64,000 bases of DNA from Herbiconiux aconitum (GCF_024979235.1 NZ_JANLCM010000001.1:496001-560000); one strand, 5' to 3'. Positions 16,992 through 25,697 are shown, numbered from the stretch's first letter. Made by a program: numbers and translations. The notes: generated from the letters alone by a model not told the origin.

Positions 16992-17666
16992 ATGCGTATC
17001 ACCAAGCGCCACACACTGACGGCTCTCGCAATCGCTGCCGTCGCCACGTTCGGTCTCGCCGGATGTTCCGGCTCCAGCACCGACACCTCCGGCTCGTCGT
17101 CGACCGGAGAGTCGACTGCTCCCTCGGAGATGGCGACGCCCAGCCCCGAAGCAATGGCCGACCCCGCGTCCGACCTCGTCGGTTCCGGATGCGCCGCCTA
17201 CGCGGATGCCGTTCCGGACGGCGCGGGCTCCGTAGCCGGCATGGCTGCCGACCCGGTCGCCACCGCCGCCTCGAACAACCCGTTGCTGAAGACCCTGGTC
17301 GCCGCGGTCTCCGGTGGAGTGAACCCCGACGTCAACCTCGTCGACACCCTGAACGGCAGTGAGTTCACGGTCTTCGCCCCCGTCGACGACGCGTTCGCCA
17401 AGATCGACGCCGCAACGCTCGACTCGCTGAAGACCCCGGAAGGCGCCGCGACGCTGACCCAGATCCTCACCTATCACGTGGTTCCCGGTCAGATCTCGCC
17501 TGACATGATCGACGGCGACCACACCACCGTCGAAGGCGGCACCGTGACCGTCACCGGCAGTGGCGACGACCTCATGGTCAACGACGCCAAGGTCATCTGC
17601 GGCGGCGTGCACACCGCCAACGCCACCGTGTACCTCATCGACTCGGTGCTGATGCCCACGATGTAG
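16992..17666 (+). CDS. Secreted FAS1 (fasciclin) domain lipoprotein
   Basis: 224 residues preceded by a good ribosome site (GAAGGAGAAGGTCC). The signal peptide ends in the lipobox GLAGC near residue 25, followed by a Ser/Thr-rich linker. One FAS1 domain follows, with the two family blocks [14 protein letters not shown] and LTYHVVPGQ visible and a closing [10 protein letters not shown]. Such domains mediate adhesion or surface binding, as in the mycobacterial MPT70/MPT83 family. Free cysteines in the mature part may form a disulfide (GSGCAAY and VICGGVH). Monocistronic, with its own terminator. Confidence 0.92.
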   Translation: MRITKRHTLTALAIAAVATFGLAGCSGSSTDTSGSSSTGESTAPSEMATPSPEAMADPASDLVGSGCAAYADAVPDGAGSVAGMAADPVATAASNNPLLKTLVAAVSGGVNPDVNLVDTLNGSEFTVFAPVDDAFAKIDAATLDSLKTPEGAATLTQILTYHVVPGQISPDMIDGDHTTVEGGTVTVTGSGDDLMVNDAKVICGGVHTANATVYLIDSVLMPTM

Positions 17667-17683
17667 TCTCGGGCACAACGGCC

Positions 17684-17715
17684 AAGGGCCGGTCACCTCA
17701 GGGTGGCCGGCCCTT
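17684..17715 (+). terminator. Hairpin terminator after the FAS1 gene
   Basis: Nine-base perfect arms AAGGGCCGG (17684-17692) and CCGGCCCTT (17707-17715) with a 14-base loop, 18 bp after the stop codon. A T-run is not pronounced. Confidence 0.7.
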
Positions 17716-17736
17716 CGGCGTCGGTAGAGTTCGGGT

Positions 17737-18162
17737 ATGGATGAATCGGCTGCCAGCTCCTCGGAGCCGGCTGCGCAGGAGCCACCGGACACCCGCCGGC
17801 CGCGTTCGGTCTACGGCGTCGGCCGCGATCCGGATGTACGGTTCAGCCTCGCCAACGAGCGCACGGCTCTCGCCTGGGTGCGAACGGGGCTCTCCCTCGT
17901 CGCGGGCGGCGTGGCACTCACGACGCTCGCGACCATCGCCGACCTGCCCTGGGTCGTCGACGTCATCGCCCTGGTCGCCTGTCTCGCCGGTGGCGCGCTG
18001 GCCGCGTCGGCCCTGTTCTCCTGGCGGCGGGTCGAGCGGGCACTCCGCGAAGACCGACCGCTGCCCGCCCCCGTCGCCCTGCCATGGCTCGTGGGCGGCG
18101 TGGTGGTTCTGGCGCTGGTGCTCGGCGGCTACGCGGTGTTCGAGATCGGGCGGGGTCTGTGA
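17737..18162 (+). CDS. DUF202 (YidH-like) membrane protein
   Basis: 141 residues. A polar N-terminus leads into the family signature FSLANERTALAWVRTGLSL, then three hydrophobic segments (about residues 48-66, 72-92 and 112-134). The function of DUF202/YidH proteins is unknown; they are small inner-membrane proteins often found in pairs. Its stop TGA overlaps the GTG start of a second DUF202 gene, so the two are translationally coupled and may form a heteromer. Confidence 0.88.
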   Translation: MDESAASSSEPAAQEPPDTRRPRSVYGVGRDPDVRFSLANERTALAWVRTGLSLVAGGVALTTLATIADLPWVVDVIALVACLAGGALAASALFSWRRVERALREDRPLPAPVALPWLVGGVVVLALVLGGYAVFEIGRGL

Positions 18163-18491
18163 GTCCGAAATCAGTCGAGGGCGACACCTCGACGCCGCGT
18201 GACCCCGGCCTGCAGCCCGAGCGCACCGCCTTGGCGTGGCAACGCACGGCTCTCTCCACGGCCATGATCGCGTTGTTGCTCGCGTTCGCCTGTCTGCGGG
18301 GCGGTTTCCTGATCGGCACCGCGATCGCCGCCCTCGTCGCGATCGGTGCCGGTGCGACGCTGTTCTTCACGCGCCGCGCTTCGGCCCGCAAGAACCGCGT
18401 CTCGCCGTGGACGCCCCTCACCCGCATCGCCGTACTTCTGATCGCCACCGCCGTGCTCGGCGTGATCTTCGCGCTGATCGCCCTGTTCTGA
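18159..18491 (+). CDS. DUF202 membrane protein, second copy
   Basis: 110 residues from a GTG that overlaps the previous stop by four bases; the frame is open further upstream but that part lies inside the first gene. It shows PERTALAWQRTALS followed by three hydrophobic segments, the same layout as its neighbour, but with a short N-terminus. Function unknown. The pair is closed by a terminator hairpin. Confidence 0.85.
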   Translation: MSPKSVEGDTSTPRDPGLQPERTALAWQRTALSTAMIALLLAFACLRGGFLIGTAIAALVAIGAGATLFFTRRASARKNRVSPWTPLTRIAVLLIATAVLGVIFALIALF

Positions 18492-18500
18492 AACGGCCGA

Positions 18501-18529
18501 CGGCCGGCACCCTCGAGGGGCACCGGCCG
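18501..18529. terminator. Hairpin between the DUF202 pair and the converging cell-wall gene
   Basis: Arms CGGCCGG (18501-18507) and CCGGCCG (18523-18529), with an inner CCC/GGG pairing after a small internal loop. It sits between two converging stop codons, so it could serve both strands. Confidence 0.6.
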
Positions 18530-18545
18530 CCGCTTACTCCTGGAG

Positions 18546-19880
18546 CTACCCCAGGTGGGTCGCCAGCGCGGCGTACGTCGCGTCGGAGATGGTGTTGATG
18601 CCACCGAGAACCACGATGTGCACCGGGTTGATGCGGTCGAGTTCGGTGGCGATCGTGGCCGGGATGCTCTCTTTCGACACCAGCAGCACCGGCGCGTGGG
18701 AGTGGATGGCCGCCGCCGAGCCGGACAGTGCATCCGGGAACACCTCGCCCGACGCCACGTACACCGTGCCGGTGTCGTCGACGTCGAAAGCATCGGCCGA
18801 GACGCTCGCCGACACGGCGTAGCGGTCGGCGCCGTCGATGCGCGTGGTCGGCGCAATCGCCGTGAGTCCGGTCGCGACGGAGTCAGCCACCGTATTCGTG
18901 CCACCGAGCACCACGATCCGGCTGGGGTGCAACCGCTCCAGCTCGGTCTTCACGTCGGCCGGAATACCGGTCTTCGTGACAAGCAGCACGGGGCCACCCA
19001 GCAGCCCGGCCGCGGCCGATCCCGACAGGGCGTCGGGGAAGACTTCGCCCGATGCCACGTACGCCACCTCGCGGTCAGGGTCGAAGACGCCCCGCGAGAC
19101 CGCGGCCGAGACGACGAAGCGGTCGGCGCCTCCGATGCGATCCACCGCATCGGTGTAAGCGCCCAGCGCCGTCTCGACCGCGGCGCCGATGGTGTTCAGA
19201 CCGCCCATCAGCACGATCCGCTGCGGCTGCAGGCGCCGCAGTTCGGCGTCGACCACCGCGGGGATGGCGTCCTTCGTGACCAGCAGCACGGGCGCATCCT
19301 GTGCTCCGGCCGCGGCGGAGGCGGAGAGGGCGTCGGGGAACACAGCACCCGAAGCGACGTAGACGGTGTCGATGTCGGCCGGGAACTTCGCGGAGACGCC
19401 CGCCGACACGGCGTAGCGGTCGGCGCCGCCGATCCGCTCGATCGTCGGCTCGACGGTGAGTGTCACTTTCGCCGTGAGCAGCGGCAGACAGGGGAGAGCC
19501 TTGCCCAACTTGATGCAGTAGACGAACGAGTCGCTGCCCACATACGTGTTGTCGGGCGAGTAGGTGAACTCGCCGCCATCGCCCAGGCCCTCGATGGAGC
19601 CGTGCGTGGGCCCGGCCACGATCGAGATGAGCGCGTTCAACCCGAGATCGACATCGTTCGCGAACACCCCCTGACCGGCGGGCGTCGTGAAGGTCTGCCC
19701 AGCCGACAGAGTGTAGGCGTCGTTGTTCAACACCGGGACGAGCTCCTCGGCGTTGGCCGCCGCTGGGGCGAGGGCGACAGACCCGATCACGGCGACTGCC
19801 GCGGCGATTCCCGCCAGCCGGAGCCGCCCGAGCCCGCCGCGCCCGCGCCCTTCGTGCACTGAATCCGTAATGACCGGCAT
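18546..19880 (-). CDS. Secreted protein with three cell-wall-binding repeat 2 modules and an N-terminal Ig/cadherin-like domain
   Basis: 444 residues from the ATG at 19880, which has AGGAG at eight bases; the GTG three codons earlier lacks this spacing. A signal peptide ends near the AAANA site. Residues ~45-145 resemble a tandem-95/cadherin-like bacterial Ig fold (start VLNNDAYTL, later FTYSPDNTYVGSDSF). Then come three copies of the CWB2 module, each opening with RI(G/D)GADRYAVSA, carrying VYVASG(A/E)VFPDALS, and closing with a VLGG-N-T-I segment. CWB2 modules anchor surface proteins to anionic wall polymers in Firmicutes. The protein is probably surface-attached; the N-terminal domain is its likely effector part. 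Confidence 0.9.
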   Translation of the reverse strand: MPVITDSVHEGRGRGGLGRLRLAGIAAAVAVIGSVALAPAAANAEELVPVLNNDAYTLSAGQTFTTPAGQGVFANDVDLGLNALISIVAGPTHGSIEGLGDGGEFTYSPDNTYVGSDSFVYCIKLGKALPCLPLLTAKVTLTVEPTIERIGGADRYAVSAGVSAKFPADIDTVYVASGAVFPDALSASAAAGAQDAPVLLVTKDAIPAVVDAELRRLQPQRIVLMGGLNTIGAAVETALGAYTDAVDRIGGADRFVVSAAVSRGVFDPDREVAYVASGEVFPDALSGSAAAGLLGGPVLLVTKTGIPADVKTELERLHPSRIVVLGGTNTVADSVATGLTAIAPTTRIDGADRYAVSASVSADAFDVDDTGTVYVASGEVFPDALSGSAAAIHSHAPVLLVSKESIPATIATELDRINPVHIVVLGGINTISDATYAALATHLG

Positions 19881-19966
19881 GATCCACACTCCTGAGTCGA
19901 TGATAATTCCTCAGTAGTATGGCACCCCGCCCAGCCCATTGCACGAGATCGGCGAGAATTACTCAC

Positions 19967-20341
19967 TCATTCGCGAAAGTACTCGTTCGCCCGCCGCGTG
20001 TAGAGCAGGATCAGCCCGATCACGGCGAGCAGCGCGCTCACCAGCTGGCTCCAGAAACTGTTTGTCGCGAACATCGAGAAGATCGCCGTCGCCAGCGAGA
20101 TGAGAAGCACGATCGTGGTGAGGATGCGCGCGCCGCTGCTGCCACGCAGCAATCCGAACCCGACGGCGATCGTGATGATGCCGATGATGATCGAGATGAT
20201 CGCCACGGCGAGGAACGCCCCACCGACGGCGCCGGGAGCGAACGCGCCGATCAGGGCGATGATGCCGCCGATCAGTGTCAGCAGGCCTTGGATCCAGACG
20301 ATGACGGCTACGAGGGTGACTCCCCCGGGTCGTGCAGCCAT
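19967..20341 (-). CDS. Small four-helix membrane protein
   Basis: 124 residues with about four membrane segments (starting VTLVAVIVWIQGLL) and short connecting loops, ending YTRRANEYFRE. The ribosome site GAAGGAG is well placed. It resembles the short actinobacterial membrane proteins annotated only as hypothetical or DUF7144-like. No catalytic residues are apparent and the neighbours give no clue to function. Confidence 0.75.
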   Translation of the reverse strand: MAARPGGVTLVAVIVWIQGLLTLIGGIIALIGAFAPGAVGGAFLAVAIISIIIGIITIAVGFGLLRGSSGARILTTIVLLISLATAIFSMFATNSFWSQLVSALLAVIGLILLYTRRANEYFRE

Positions 20342-20398
20342 GAGAACTCCTTCGTTCGCTCCGCACCTCGTCGTGCGGATGGTGTCACCAAAGTAGCG

Positions 20399-21055
20399 TC
20401 AGGGCGCGAAGCCTGCCAAGAGGTTCACCAGGCTCGCCAGGATGACCGACCCGAAGAGGTAGGACAGGAGCGCGTGCCGTAGTGCCGTCATCCGGATCGC
20501 CGACGACGTGAGGTTCGTGTCGGAGACCTGGAACGTCATTCCGAGCGTGAAGGCGAGATAGGCGAAGTCGGCGTATCGGGGCAGCTCGTCTTGGTTGAAC
20601 GAGACGCCGCCGACGGTGCCGGAGTAGTAGATCACCGCGTAGCGCAGCGTGTAGAGCGTGTGCACGAGCCCCCAGGACAGCACCACACTCATCACCGCGA
20701 TGCCGCTCAGGATGTCGCGCTCGACGTCGGCCGTGGTCGACGCCAGCACGAGCACGAAGACCACCACCAGCACACTCGCCAGGCTGGCGATGATGAGCAG
20801 CACGTCGCTGATCGTTCGGGTCGGGTCTTCGCGGAAGGCGTGCTCCTCGGTCTCCCGGGCATCCATGGTGCCGATCGTCGCCCAGATCCAGATCAGGTAC
20901 ACGATGCAGGCCGCGCTCCAGCCGGCTATCGCCGCCACGTCGCCGTGACCGAGCACAACGGAGGCGCCGGCGACGGCCAGCCCCACCACTGCCATCACGG
21001 CGAACCGCACGCGGGCATGGCGCATCCGGACTGCGCGGGATTCGCGTTCTTCCAT
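20399..21055 (-). CDS. DUF1345 family membrane protein
   Basis: 218 residues from the ATG at 21055. The frame stays open for another 740 bp upstream, but that part lies antisense to the S-component gene and has no membrane-protein character. Family landmarks include the paired N-terminal helices, the EDPTRT loop, a helix with SWGLVHTLYTLRYA, and the downstream FNQDELPRYADFAYLAFTLGMTFQVSDT block, which is very typical of DUF1345. About five membrane segments. The function of the family is unknown. It diverges from the S-component gene with 102 bp between starts. Confidence 0.88.
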   Translation of the reverse strand: MEERESRAVRMRHARVRFAVMAVVGLAVAGASVVLGHGDVAAIAGWSAACIVYLIWIWATIGTMDARETEEHAFREDPTRTISDVLLIIASLASVLVVVFVLVLASTTADVERDILSGIAVMSVVLSWGLVHTLYTLRYAVIYYSGTVGGVSFNQDELPRYADFAYLAFTLGMTFQVSDTNLTSSAIRMTALRHALLSYLFGSVILASLVNLLAGFAP

Positions 21056-21157
21056 ACCCCGATCGTCGCACGCCTCCGGCCCAGCGCAAGCAGCACGGCC
21101 GGACGCCGGGGCATCGGAGCAGAACTCCCGCGACCGTAGACTTCTGCTGGAGGACCC

Positions 21158-21712
21158 ATGAAGAACACCAGCACCCGCCTGCTGCTCAGTTGTGCGGCCA
21201 TCGGCGTCGCCGGCGGCATCCTGTACGTCGTCGCGTCGTATCTCGGCGGAACGGTCAACGCGGTCGTGCCGATGCTCTACGGCTTGACCCTCGGGGTGTA
21301 CTTCCTGCCGGGTGCGATCGCGCAGTTCCTGTTCCGCCGCGGCGGCGTCGCCCTGCTGGTGGCCGTTCTTTCGGGCCTCGTGTCGGCCGCCTTCCAGCCG
21401 CTCGGCTTCGTGGCGGCCCTGATCGCCCTGGGTATCGGCGTGCTGCAGGAGCTGCCGTTTCTGATCCTCCGGTATCGCCGCTGGCCCGTCTGGCTCTTCC
21501 TGGCGGGCGCGGTGTTCTCGGGTGTGGTGCTCGCGGTCGGAATGTATCGCCTGGTGGGCGCCCGCGAGCTCGACTCGGCGGGCGCGATCGTGCTCGTGGC
21601 CGGGTCGGTGCTGTCGCCCGTTCTCTTCACGCTGCTGGCGATCGCGATCGCCCGTGCGCTCGCGGCGACGGGCGTTGCGCGGGGCCTCGCGCGACCTGCG
21701 AACCGACGCTAG
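21158..21712 (+). CDS. ECF transporter substrate-binding S component, YkoE-like
   Basis: 184 residues with about five membrane helices and a good ribosome site (GGAGG). The layout and the short Arg-rich C-terminus fit the YkoE-type S subunits of energy-coupling factor transporters, which bind a vitamin or metal complex in the membrane and dock onto the T/ATPase module. YkoE of Bacillus is assigned to a thiamine precursor, but no TPP riboswitch precedes this gene. The matching double ATPase and T subunit are encoded 2 kb downstream in the same direction, beyond an opposing gene. The substrate is therefore open; see the iron-box entry. Confidence 0.78.
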   Translation: MKNTSTRLLLSCAAIGVAGGILYVVASYLGGTVNAVVPMLYGLTLGVYFLPGAIAQFLFRRGGVALLVAVLSGLVSAAFQPLGFVAALIALGIGVLQELPFLILRYRRWPVWLFLAGAVFSGVVLAVGMYRLVGARELDSAGAIVLVAGSVLSPVLFTLLAIAIARALAATGVARGLARPANRR

Positions 21713-21719
21713 GCGCCGC

Positions 21720-21783
21720 TTCGGGAGGAGCAAACGCGAGCGAGCTCCTCCACGGAGGCTCGTTGCACGCAGCTCCTCCCGAA
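21720..21783. repeat. Nested inverted repeat between convergent genes
   Basis: Perfect 12-base arms TTCGGGAGGAGC (21720-21731) and GCTCCTCCCGAA (21772-21783). Inside them lies a second stem built from CGAGC/GCTCG and CTCC/GGAG. It starts eight bases after the S-component stop, in the 186-bp gap before the end of the opposing peptidase gene, so a bidirectional terminator is likely. The rest of the gap (21784-21898) is GC-rich and shows no gene. Confidence 0.65.
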
Positions 21784-21898
21784 ATGCGCCCGCCCACACG
21801 CCAGCGCGAGCGGCCGCCTTGGTGGAGACCCCGCGGAGGCTGCTCCGGTGAGGCTAAGGCTGAGGCGCAGACCGCCGCAGCCGCAGCCGCCTCGCGCG

Positions 21899-23608
21899 TT
21901 ACTGCGTGGTGAGCAGCGAGTCGTCGGTGAGCAGCAGCGGCGCATCCGTCACGGGAACGTCGACGTGCATGTGCGTGCAGGCGTCGTCGAACTCGGTCCA
22001 GTTGGTCAGCTGCAGTTTGATGCCGGCGGAGGCCCGGCACTCGGCCTGGCCGACGTGCGCGCCGACGGGCATCACGGGGTCGAGCAGGCTGATGAGCTTG
22101 AGCGTTCCGGGGTCGGTGCCGTCAAGACTCTTGTTGTTGAGCAGGTAGAAGTCGACCGCGTGACCGCCGCCGTCGATGTAGTGCGATGAACTCGTGCCGG
22201 CGCCCTCGATCTGGCCCGTGCACTTGCGGTTGATGTCGCTCACACCCACCTGGTCGAAGTTGCGCACGGCGATCGCGATGATCTCGAGCACGCGGTAATC
22301 GACTCCGCAATCGGGAACCGTGACACCCTGGGCGATCCAGCGGATCTCTTTGATGTGATCGGGGGTCGACCCGACGAGTTTGCCCGAATCGACCGCGTTC
22401 ACGAGCTCCTGCGCGAGGGAGCGACCCACCAGCAGCTGCGCCGTGGAGTACCCGGCGGCCTGCAACTCGCCGGCGTCGGTGACGGCGTAGCCGTCGCGGT
22501 TCACGACCTCGGAGGCCGAACCCGCCGTGATGAGCTTCTGCGAGGCAGGGGCGGTTCCGGCGTTGAGGCTGAGGTTCACCACGTTCGCATCGACGGGGCT
22601 CGCCGACACGGTCGAGGGGATGGCGGTGACCGCCGTGATGCCGAGCACGAACGTCATCGCCACAGCGGTGAGCCCGGCCTTCGCCCAGCCGCCTCGGCGG
22701 CGGGCCGTGCGGGCGAGCTTCGGGGCGCGGGAGAGCGATGCTGCCGCGGCGACATCGTCGCCCGCCACGGCCAACTGGGCGGGCGTGGTGGGGGCGGCGA
22801 GCGCCAGCGACGCCGAACGGGCGACGAAGGCGTTGGATGCGCCGGACGCGCCGGAGAAGGCGAGCGCGGATGCAGACGAGGGAGCCGTCGTTGCGCTCGA
22901 AGTGCGGGATGTGGCGTTCGAGTGGGAAGGAGTCGTGAACGTCGGAGCAGGGGCCGTGACCGGCGCTGCGGCGCCGGCCGCCGCGGATTCCGCGGTCACG
23001 TCGATGAGCTCGGCCTCGACGACCTCGCCCTCGGTCGTGGCCGACCGGGTCGCGCGCTTGCGCTCCCGACGGGTCGTTGGCACGAGGTGCAGGGCCGGCT
23101 CGGTGGCCTGGGGGTCGGCGATCGCGGATTCGGGCGCGACCGGTTCGAGCGCGAGTTCGACCGACGGCTCGAGCGCACCGGAATCGAGGGTCGCGATCTC
23201 CAGATCGGCAATCTCTTCGACGCGCAATTCCACTTCCCGTTCGCGCAGCTGCTGCTCCCGCTCGCGCAGCTGACGCCGGGTGAGCGGTGCAGGCTCCGCG
23301 ACGGGCACGATCACGATCTCCGTGGTGACGACCGGCACGACCTCGGCCGCCGGCACGACCTCGACGTCGCCGGAGGTGGGGGAAGCGACATCCGTTGCCG
23401 CAGCAGCCGCTTCGGCCGCGATCCGCTCCCGCCGGCTCAACGCCCTGGGCCGACCGGGCGCCTCTGCCGATGCCTCCGCCTGACGCTCCAGCGCCTCGCG
23501 TTCGAGTGCCGCTTCGCGCAGCTGCCGCCGGGTGAGCGGGGTCGACGAACCGTCGATGCGCGCTCTGCGGGCCGACTTTCGGTCGGATCGCGATTCCGGG
23601 TTTGTCAA
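21899..23608 (-). CDS. Membrane-anchored M15-like (D-Ala-D-Ala carboxypeptidase-type) protein with long basic cytoplasmic region
   Basis: 569 residues from a TTG start. Residues 1-305 are polar and low in complexity, with the motif (P)LTRRQLRE at ~24 and ~108 and RRER variants at ~59 and ~180. One membrane helix follows (about 308-330). The outer domain (370-569) ends in SSHYIDGGGHAVDFY and, 60 residues on, CTHMHVDV: the H...D...HxH zinc pattern of M15/VanY-type peptidases and of the actinobacterial ARB_07466/VldE C-terminal domain. Role in peptide trimming of the wall is inferred. It opposes and splits the ECF gene cluster. The start is the least certain part, as no good ribosome site precedes it. 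Confidence 0.78.
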   Translation of the reverse strand: MTNPESRSDRKSARRARIDGSSTPLTRRQLREAALEREALERQAEASAEAPGRPRALSRRERIAAEAAAAATDVASPTSGDVEVVPAAEVVPVVTTEIVIVPVAEPAPLTRRQLREREQQLREREVELRVEEIADLEIATLDSGALEPSVELALEPVAPESAIADPQATEPALHLVPTTRRERKRATRSATTEGEVVEAELIDVTAESAAAGAAAPVTAPAPTFTTPSHSNATSRTSSATTAPSSASALAFSGASGASNAFVARSASLALAAPTTPAQLAVAGDDVAAAASLSRAPKLARTARRRGGWAKAGLTAVAMTFVLGITAVTAIPSTVSASPVDANVVNLSLNAGTAPASQKLITAGSASEVVNRDGYAVTDAGELQAAGYSTAQLLVGRSLAQELVNAVDSGKLVGSTPDHIKEIRWIAQGVTVPDCGVDYRVLEIIAIAVRNFDQVGVSDINRKCTGQIEGAGTSSSHYIDGGGHAVDFYLLNNKSLDGTDPGTLKLISLLDPVMPVGAHVGQAECRASAGIKLQLTNWTEFDDACTHMHVDVPVTDAPLLLTDDSLLTTQ

Positions 23609-23743
23609 ACGAAGTGCTTTCGGGGTCTTACTGGGGTCGTATCCGCGGGCAGCGAGACCTCGACCAGGGGCGTTACGAGAATAGCGTCTGGTCGCTGGAA
23701 AATCCCAGAGCGAGTGAAACCTTCCTCCGACGACGCTATCGAC

Positions 23744-23762
23744 CCAGGCAAGGCTTACCTAA
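23744..23762. promoter_or_regulatory. DtxR/IdeR-type iron box candidate
   Basis: CCAGGCAAGGCTTACCTAA agrees with the DtxR/IdeR consensus (TTAGGTTAGSCTAACCTAA) at 14 of 19 positions, with the right half nearly complete. It is 54 bp upstream of the ECF ATPase start, in the region that also serves the divergent peptidase gene. An iron-loaded DtxR-family repressor bound here would switch off the ATPase, T-subunit and siderophore-interacting genes when iron is plentiful. Confidence 0.55.
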
Positions 23763-23816
23763 GCTAGAGTGCAGAGCGACGCGATCCGTTCTCTCCGAAG
23801 TCGTTCGAAAGGCGCC

Positions 23817-25697
23817 ATGAGTCCGAGCTCTCCCGTCATCAGAGTGGCGGATGTGCGCATCCGTCACGATGGGAACGCCCGGTTCACGCCCGACGGCGTG
23901 AGTTTCGACGTGCACCCCGGGGAGGTGGTGCTGCTACTCGGCCCCTCCGGCAGCGGAAAGTCCACTCTCGCGCTGGCGCTCGACGGCCTCATTCCCCACG
24001 CCGTGCCGGCCGTCATCGACGGAGCCGTGCTCGTCGACGGGGTCTCGACCGCCGACGCGACGGTCGCCCGGCTCAGCGAGACGGTCTCCATGGTCTTCCA
24101 AGATCCGGACGCCCAGATCGTCACCGGCACCCTGCTCGACGAAGTGTGCTTCGGCCCCGAGAATCTGTCGCTCCCCGTCGAGGAGGTGCACGCCCGCGCG
24201 GAGGCGGCGCTGCGGCACGTCGGCCTCTGGGGACGCCGCGGAGAGAACCCCGACCGCCTCTCCGGTGGCGGGCGGCAGCGCCTCGCGATCGCCTGCGTGC
24301 TCGCCCTCCGGTCGCCCGTGATCGTGCTCGACGAGCCCACGGCGAACCTCGATCCGGTCGGCACTGAGGAGGTCTACGCGGTTCTGGGCGAACTCGTGCG
24401 GGGCGGCGAGCACGCTCTCGTGCTGATCGAGCACAACCTCGACGCGGCCATGGAGATCGTGGATCGGGTCGTGGTGATCGATCGCGCCGGCCGGCTCGTC
24501 TTGGATGGACCGGCCGAATCCGTGCTGCGCGACAACGTCGACGAGCTGATCGCGCTCGGCGTCTGGCTGCCGACTGCGGCCCTTGCGGGGCTGCGCCTGC
24601 GCTCGGCCGGTGTGCCGGTGCCGACGCTCCCGCTGACCCCCGCCGAGCTGACAGCGACCCTGGATGCGGTGCCCACGGGCGCGGCCGAGGTCATCGCGCC
24701 GGACGTCGTGACCACCCCCGCGCGCCGGGCGACGCCGGATGCCGAGACCGCTATCCGGGTCGGAGGCCTGCGCGTGAAGCGGGGGCGCACCGAGATCCTG
24801 CACGGCATCGACCTCACGATCGCGGCCGGTTCGTTCGTGGCGGTCGTCGGAACCAACGGCGCCGGCAAGACCACATTGCTGCAGGCCATCGCCGGTGTCG
24901 TCGCGCCACCACGCGAAGCGGTCGACCTGCTCGGCCTCGACCCGGCCCGCGCCGACGTGCGCACCCTCGCCCGCACGGTCGGCTTCGTCTTCCAGAACCC
25001 CGAGCACCAGTTCATCCGCTCGACCGTGGCCGACGAACTCGCGCACGGCCTCGAACTGCAGCGGCTTCCGCCGGCCGAGATCGCCGATCAGGTCGACCGG
25101 ATGCTCGCCCGCTTCGGTCTCGCCGAACAGCGCGACGCGCATCCCTTCCTCCTCTCCGGGGGGCAGAAACGGCGGCTCTCGGTGGGAACAGCGCTCATCG
25201 CGGGTGCGCCCGTGCTCGTGCTCGACGAACCGACCTTCGGGCAAGACCGCGAGCGCGCCGTCGAACTGCTCGACCTGGTCACCGCGCTCAACCGCGAGGG
25301 CACCACCATCATCGTCTCCACCCATGATCTGCAGCTCGTGGCCGACCACGCCTCGCACATCGTGGTGCTCGACCAGGGCCGAGTGGCGGCGCACGGACGC
25401 ACCGCCGACGTGCTCGCCGGCGACGCTCTCGAGCACGCCGGACTGCTCGCCCCGCCGCTCGTGCGCGCCTTCCGCGCGGCGGCGGACCCGGCCTGGCACG
25501 GGGTGACCCGCCTCAGCGACCTCGCCGCGTCGACCGCAGCCGCACCCGTCGCTGCCCATCCGCCCGCCGCCGCACCCGACGCCCACCCGGCTCCACCCGC
25601 CGCCGCACCCGACGCCCACCCCGCTCCATCCACCGCCGCACCCGACGCCCACCCCGCTCCGGCCGCCTGGCGGCCCACACAGGGCAGCTCCTCATGA
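23817..25697 (+). CDS. ECF transporter duplicated ATPase (YkoD-like)
   Basis: 626 residues from the ATG at 23817 (GAAAGG before it). Two ABC ATPase domains lie in one chain: the first with GPSGSGKS and LSGGGRQRLAIA (about residues 10-240), the second with GTNGAGKT and LSGGQKRRLSVG (about 320-560), and both have full Walker B motifs (VLDEPT). This is the fused CbiO/EcfA arrangement of YkoD. The last ~45 residues are Ala/Pro-rich tandem repeats unlike anything needed for catalysis. Its stop overlaps the T-subunit start by four bases. It powers uptake together with the S and T subunits. Confidence 0.92.
   Translation: MSPSSPVIRVADVRIRHDGNARFTPDGVSFDVHPGEVVLLLGPSGSGKSTLALALDGLIPHAVPAVIDGAVLVDGVSTADATVARLSETVSMVFQDPDAQIVTGTLLDEVCFGPENLSLPVEEVHARAEAALRHVGLWGRRGENPDRLSGGGRQRLAIACVLALRSPVIVLDEPTANLDPVGTEEVYAVLGELVRGGEHALVLIEHNLDAAMEIVDRVVVIDRAGRLVLDGPAESVLRDNVDELIALGVWLPTAALAGLRLRSAGVPVPTLPLTPAELTATLDAVPTGAAEVIAPDVVTTPARRATPDAETAIRVGGLRVKRGRTEILHGIDLTIAAGSFVAVVGTNGAGKTTLLQAIAGVVAPPREAVDLLGLDPARADVRTLARTVGFVFQNPEHQFIRSTVADELAHGLELQRLPPAEIADQVDRMLARFGLAEQRDAHPFLLSGGQKRRLSVGTALIAGAPVLVLDEPTFGQDRERAVELLDLVTALNREGTTIIVSTHDLQLVADHASHIVVLDQGRVAAHGRTADVLAGDALEHAGLLAPPLVRAFRAAADPAWHGVTRLSDLAASTAAAPVAAHPPAAAPDAHPAPPAAAPDAHPAPSTAAPDAHPAPAAWRPTQGSSS
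25566..25664 (+). repeat. 33-bp in-frame tandem repeat in the ATPase C-terminus
   Basis: Three copies with exact 33-bp period (GCACCCGAC at 25572, 25605 and 25638), coding for an 11-residue unit based on AAPDAHPAP. Copies differ at only a few bases, so the array is recent or kept uniform. Because 33 is a multiple of three, copy-number changes would alter tail length without a frameshift. Confidence 0.85.

Noticed and set aside
21056..21157. TPP riboswitch upstream of the YkoE-like S component
   Set aside because: No thi-box core could be recognised in the 102-bp gap, and the gap is too short for the full aptamer together with both promoters.
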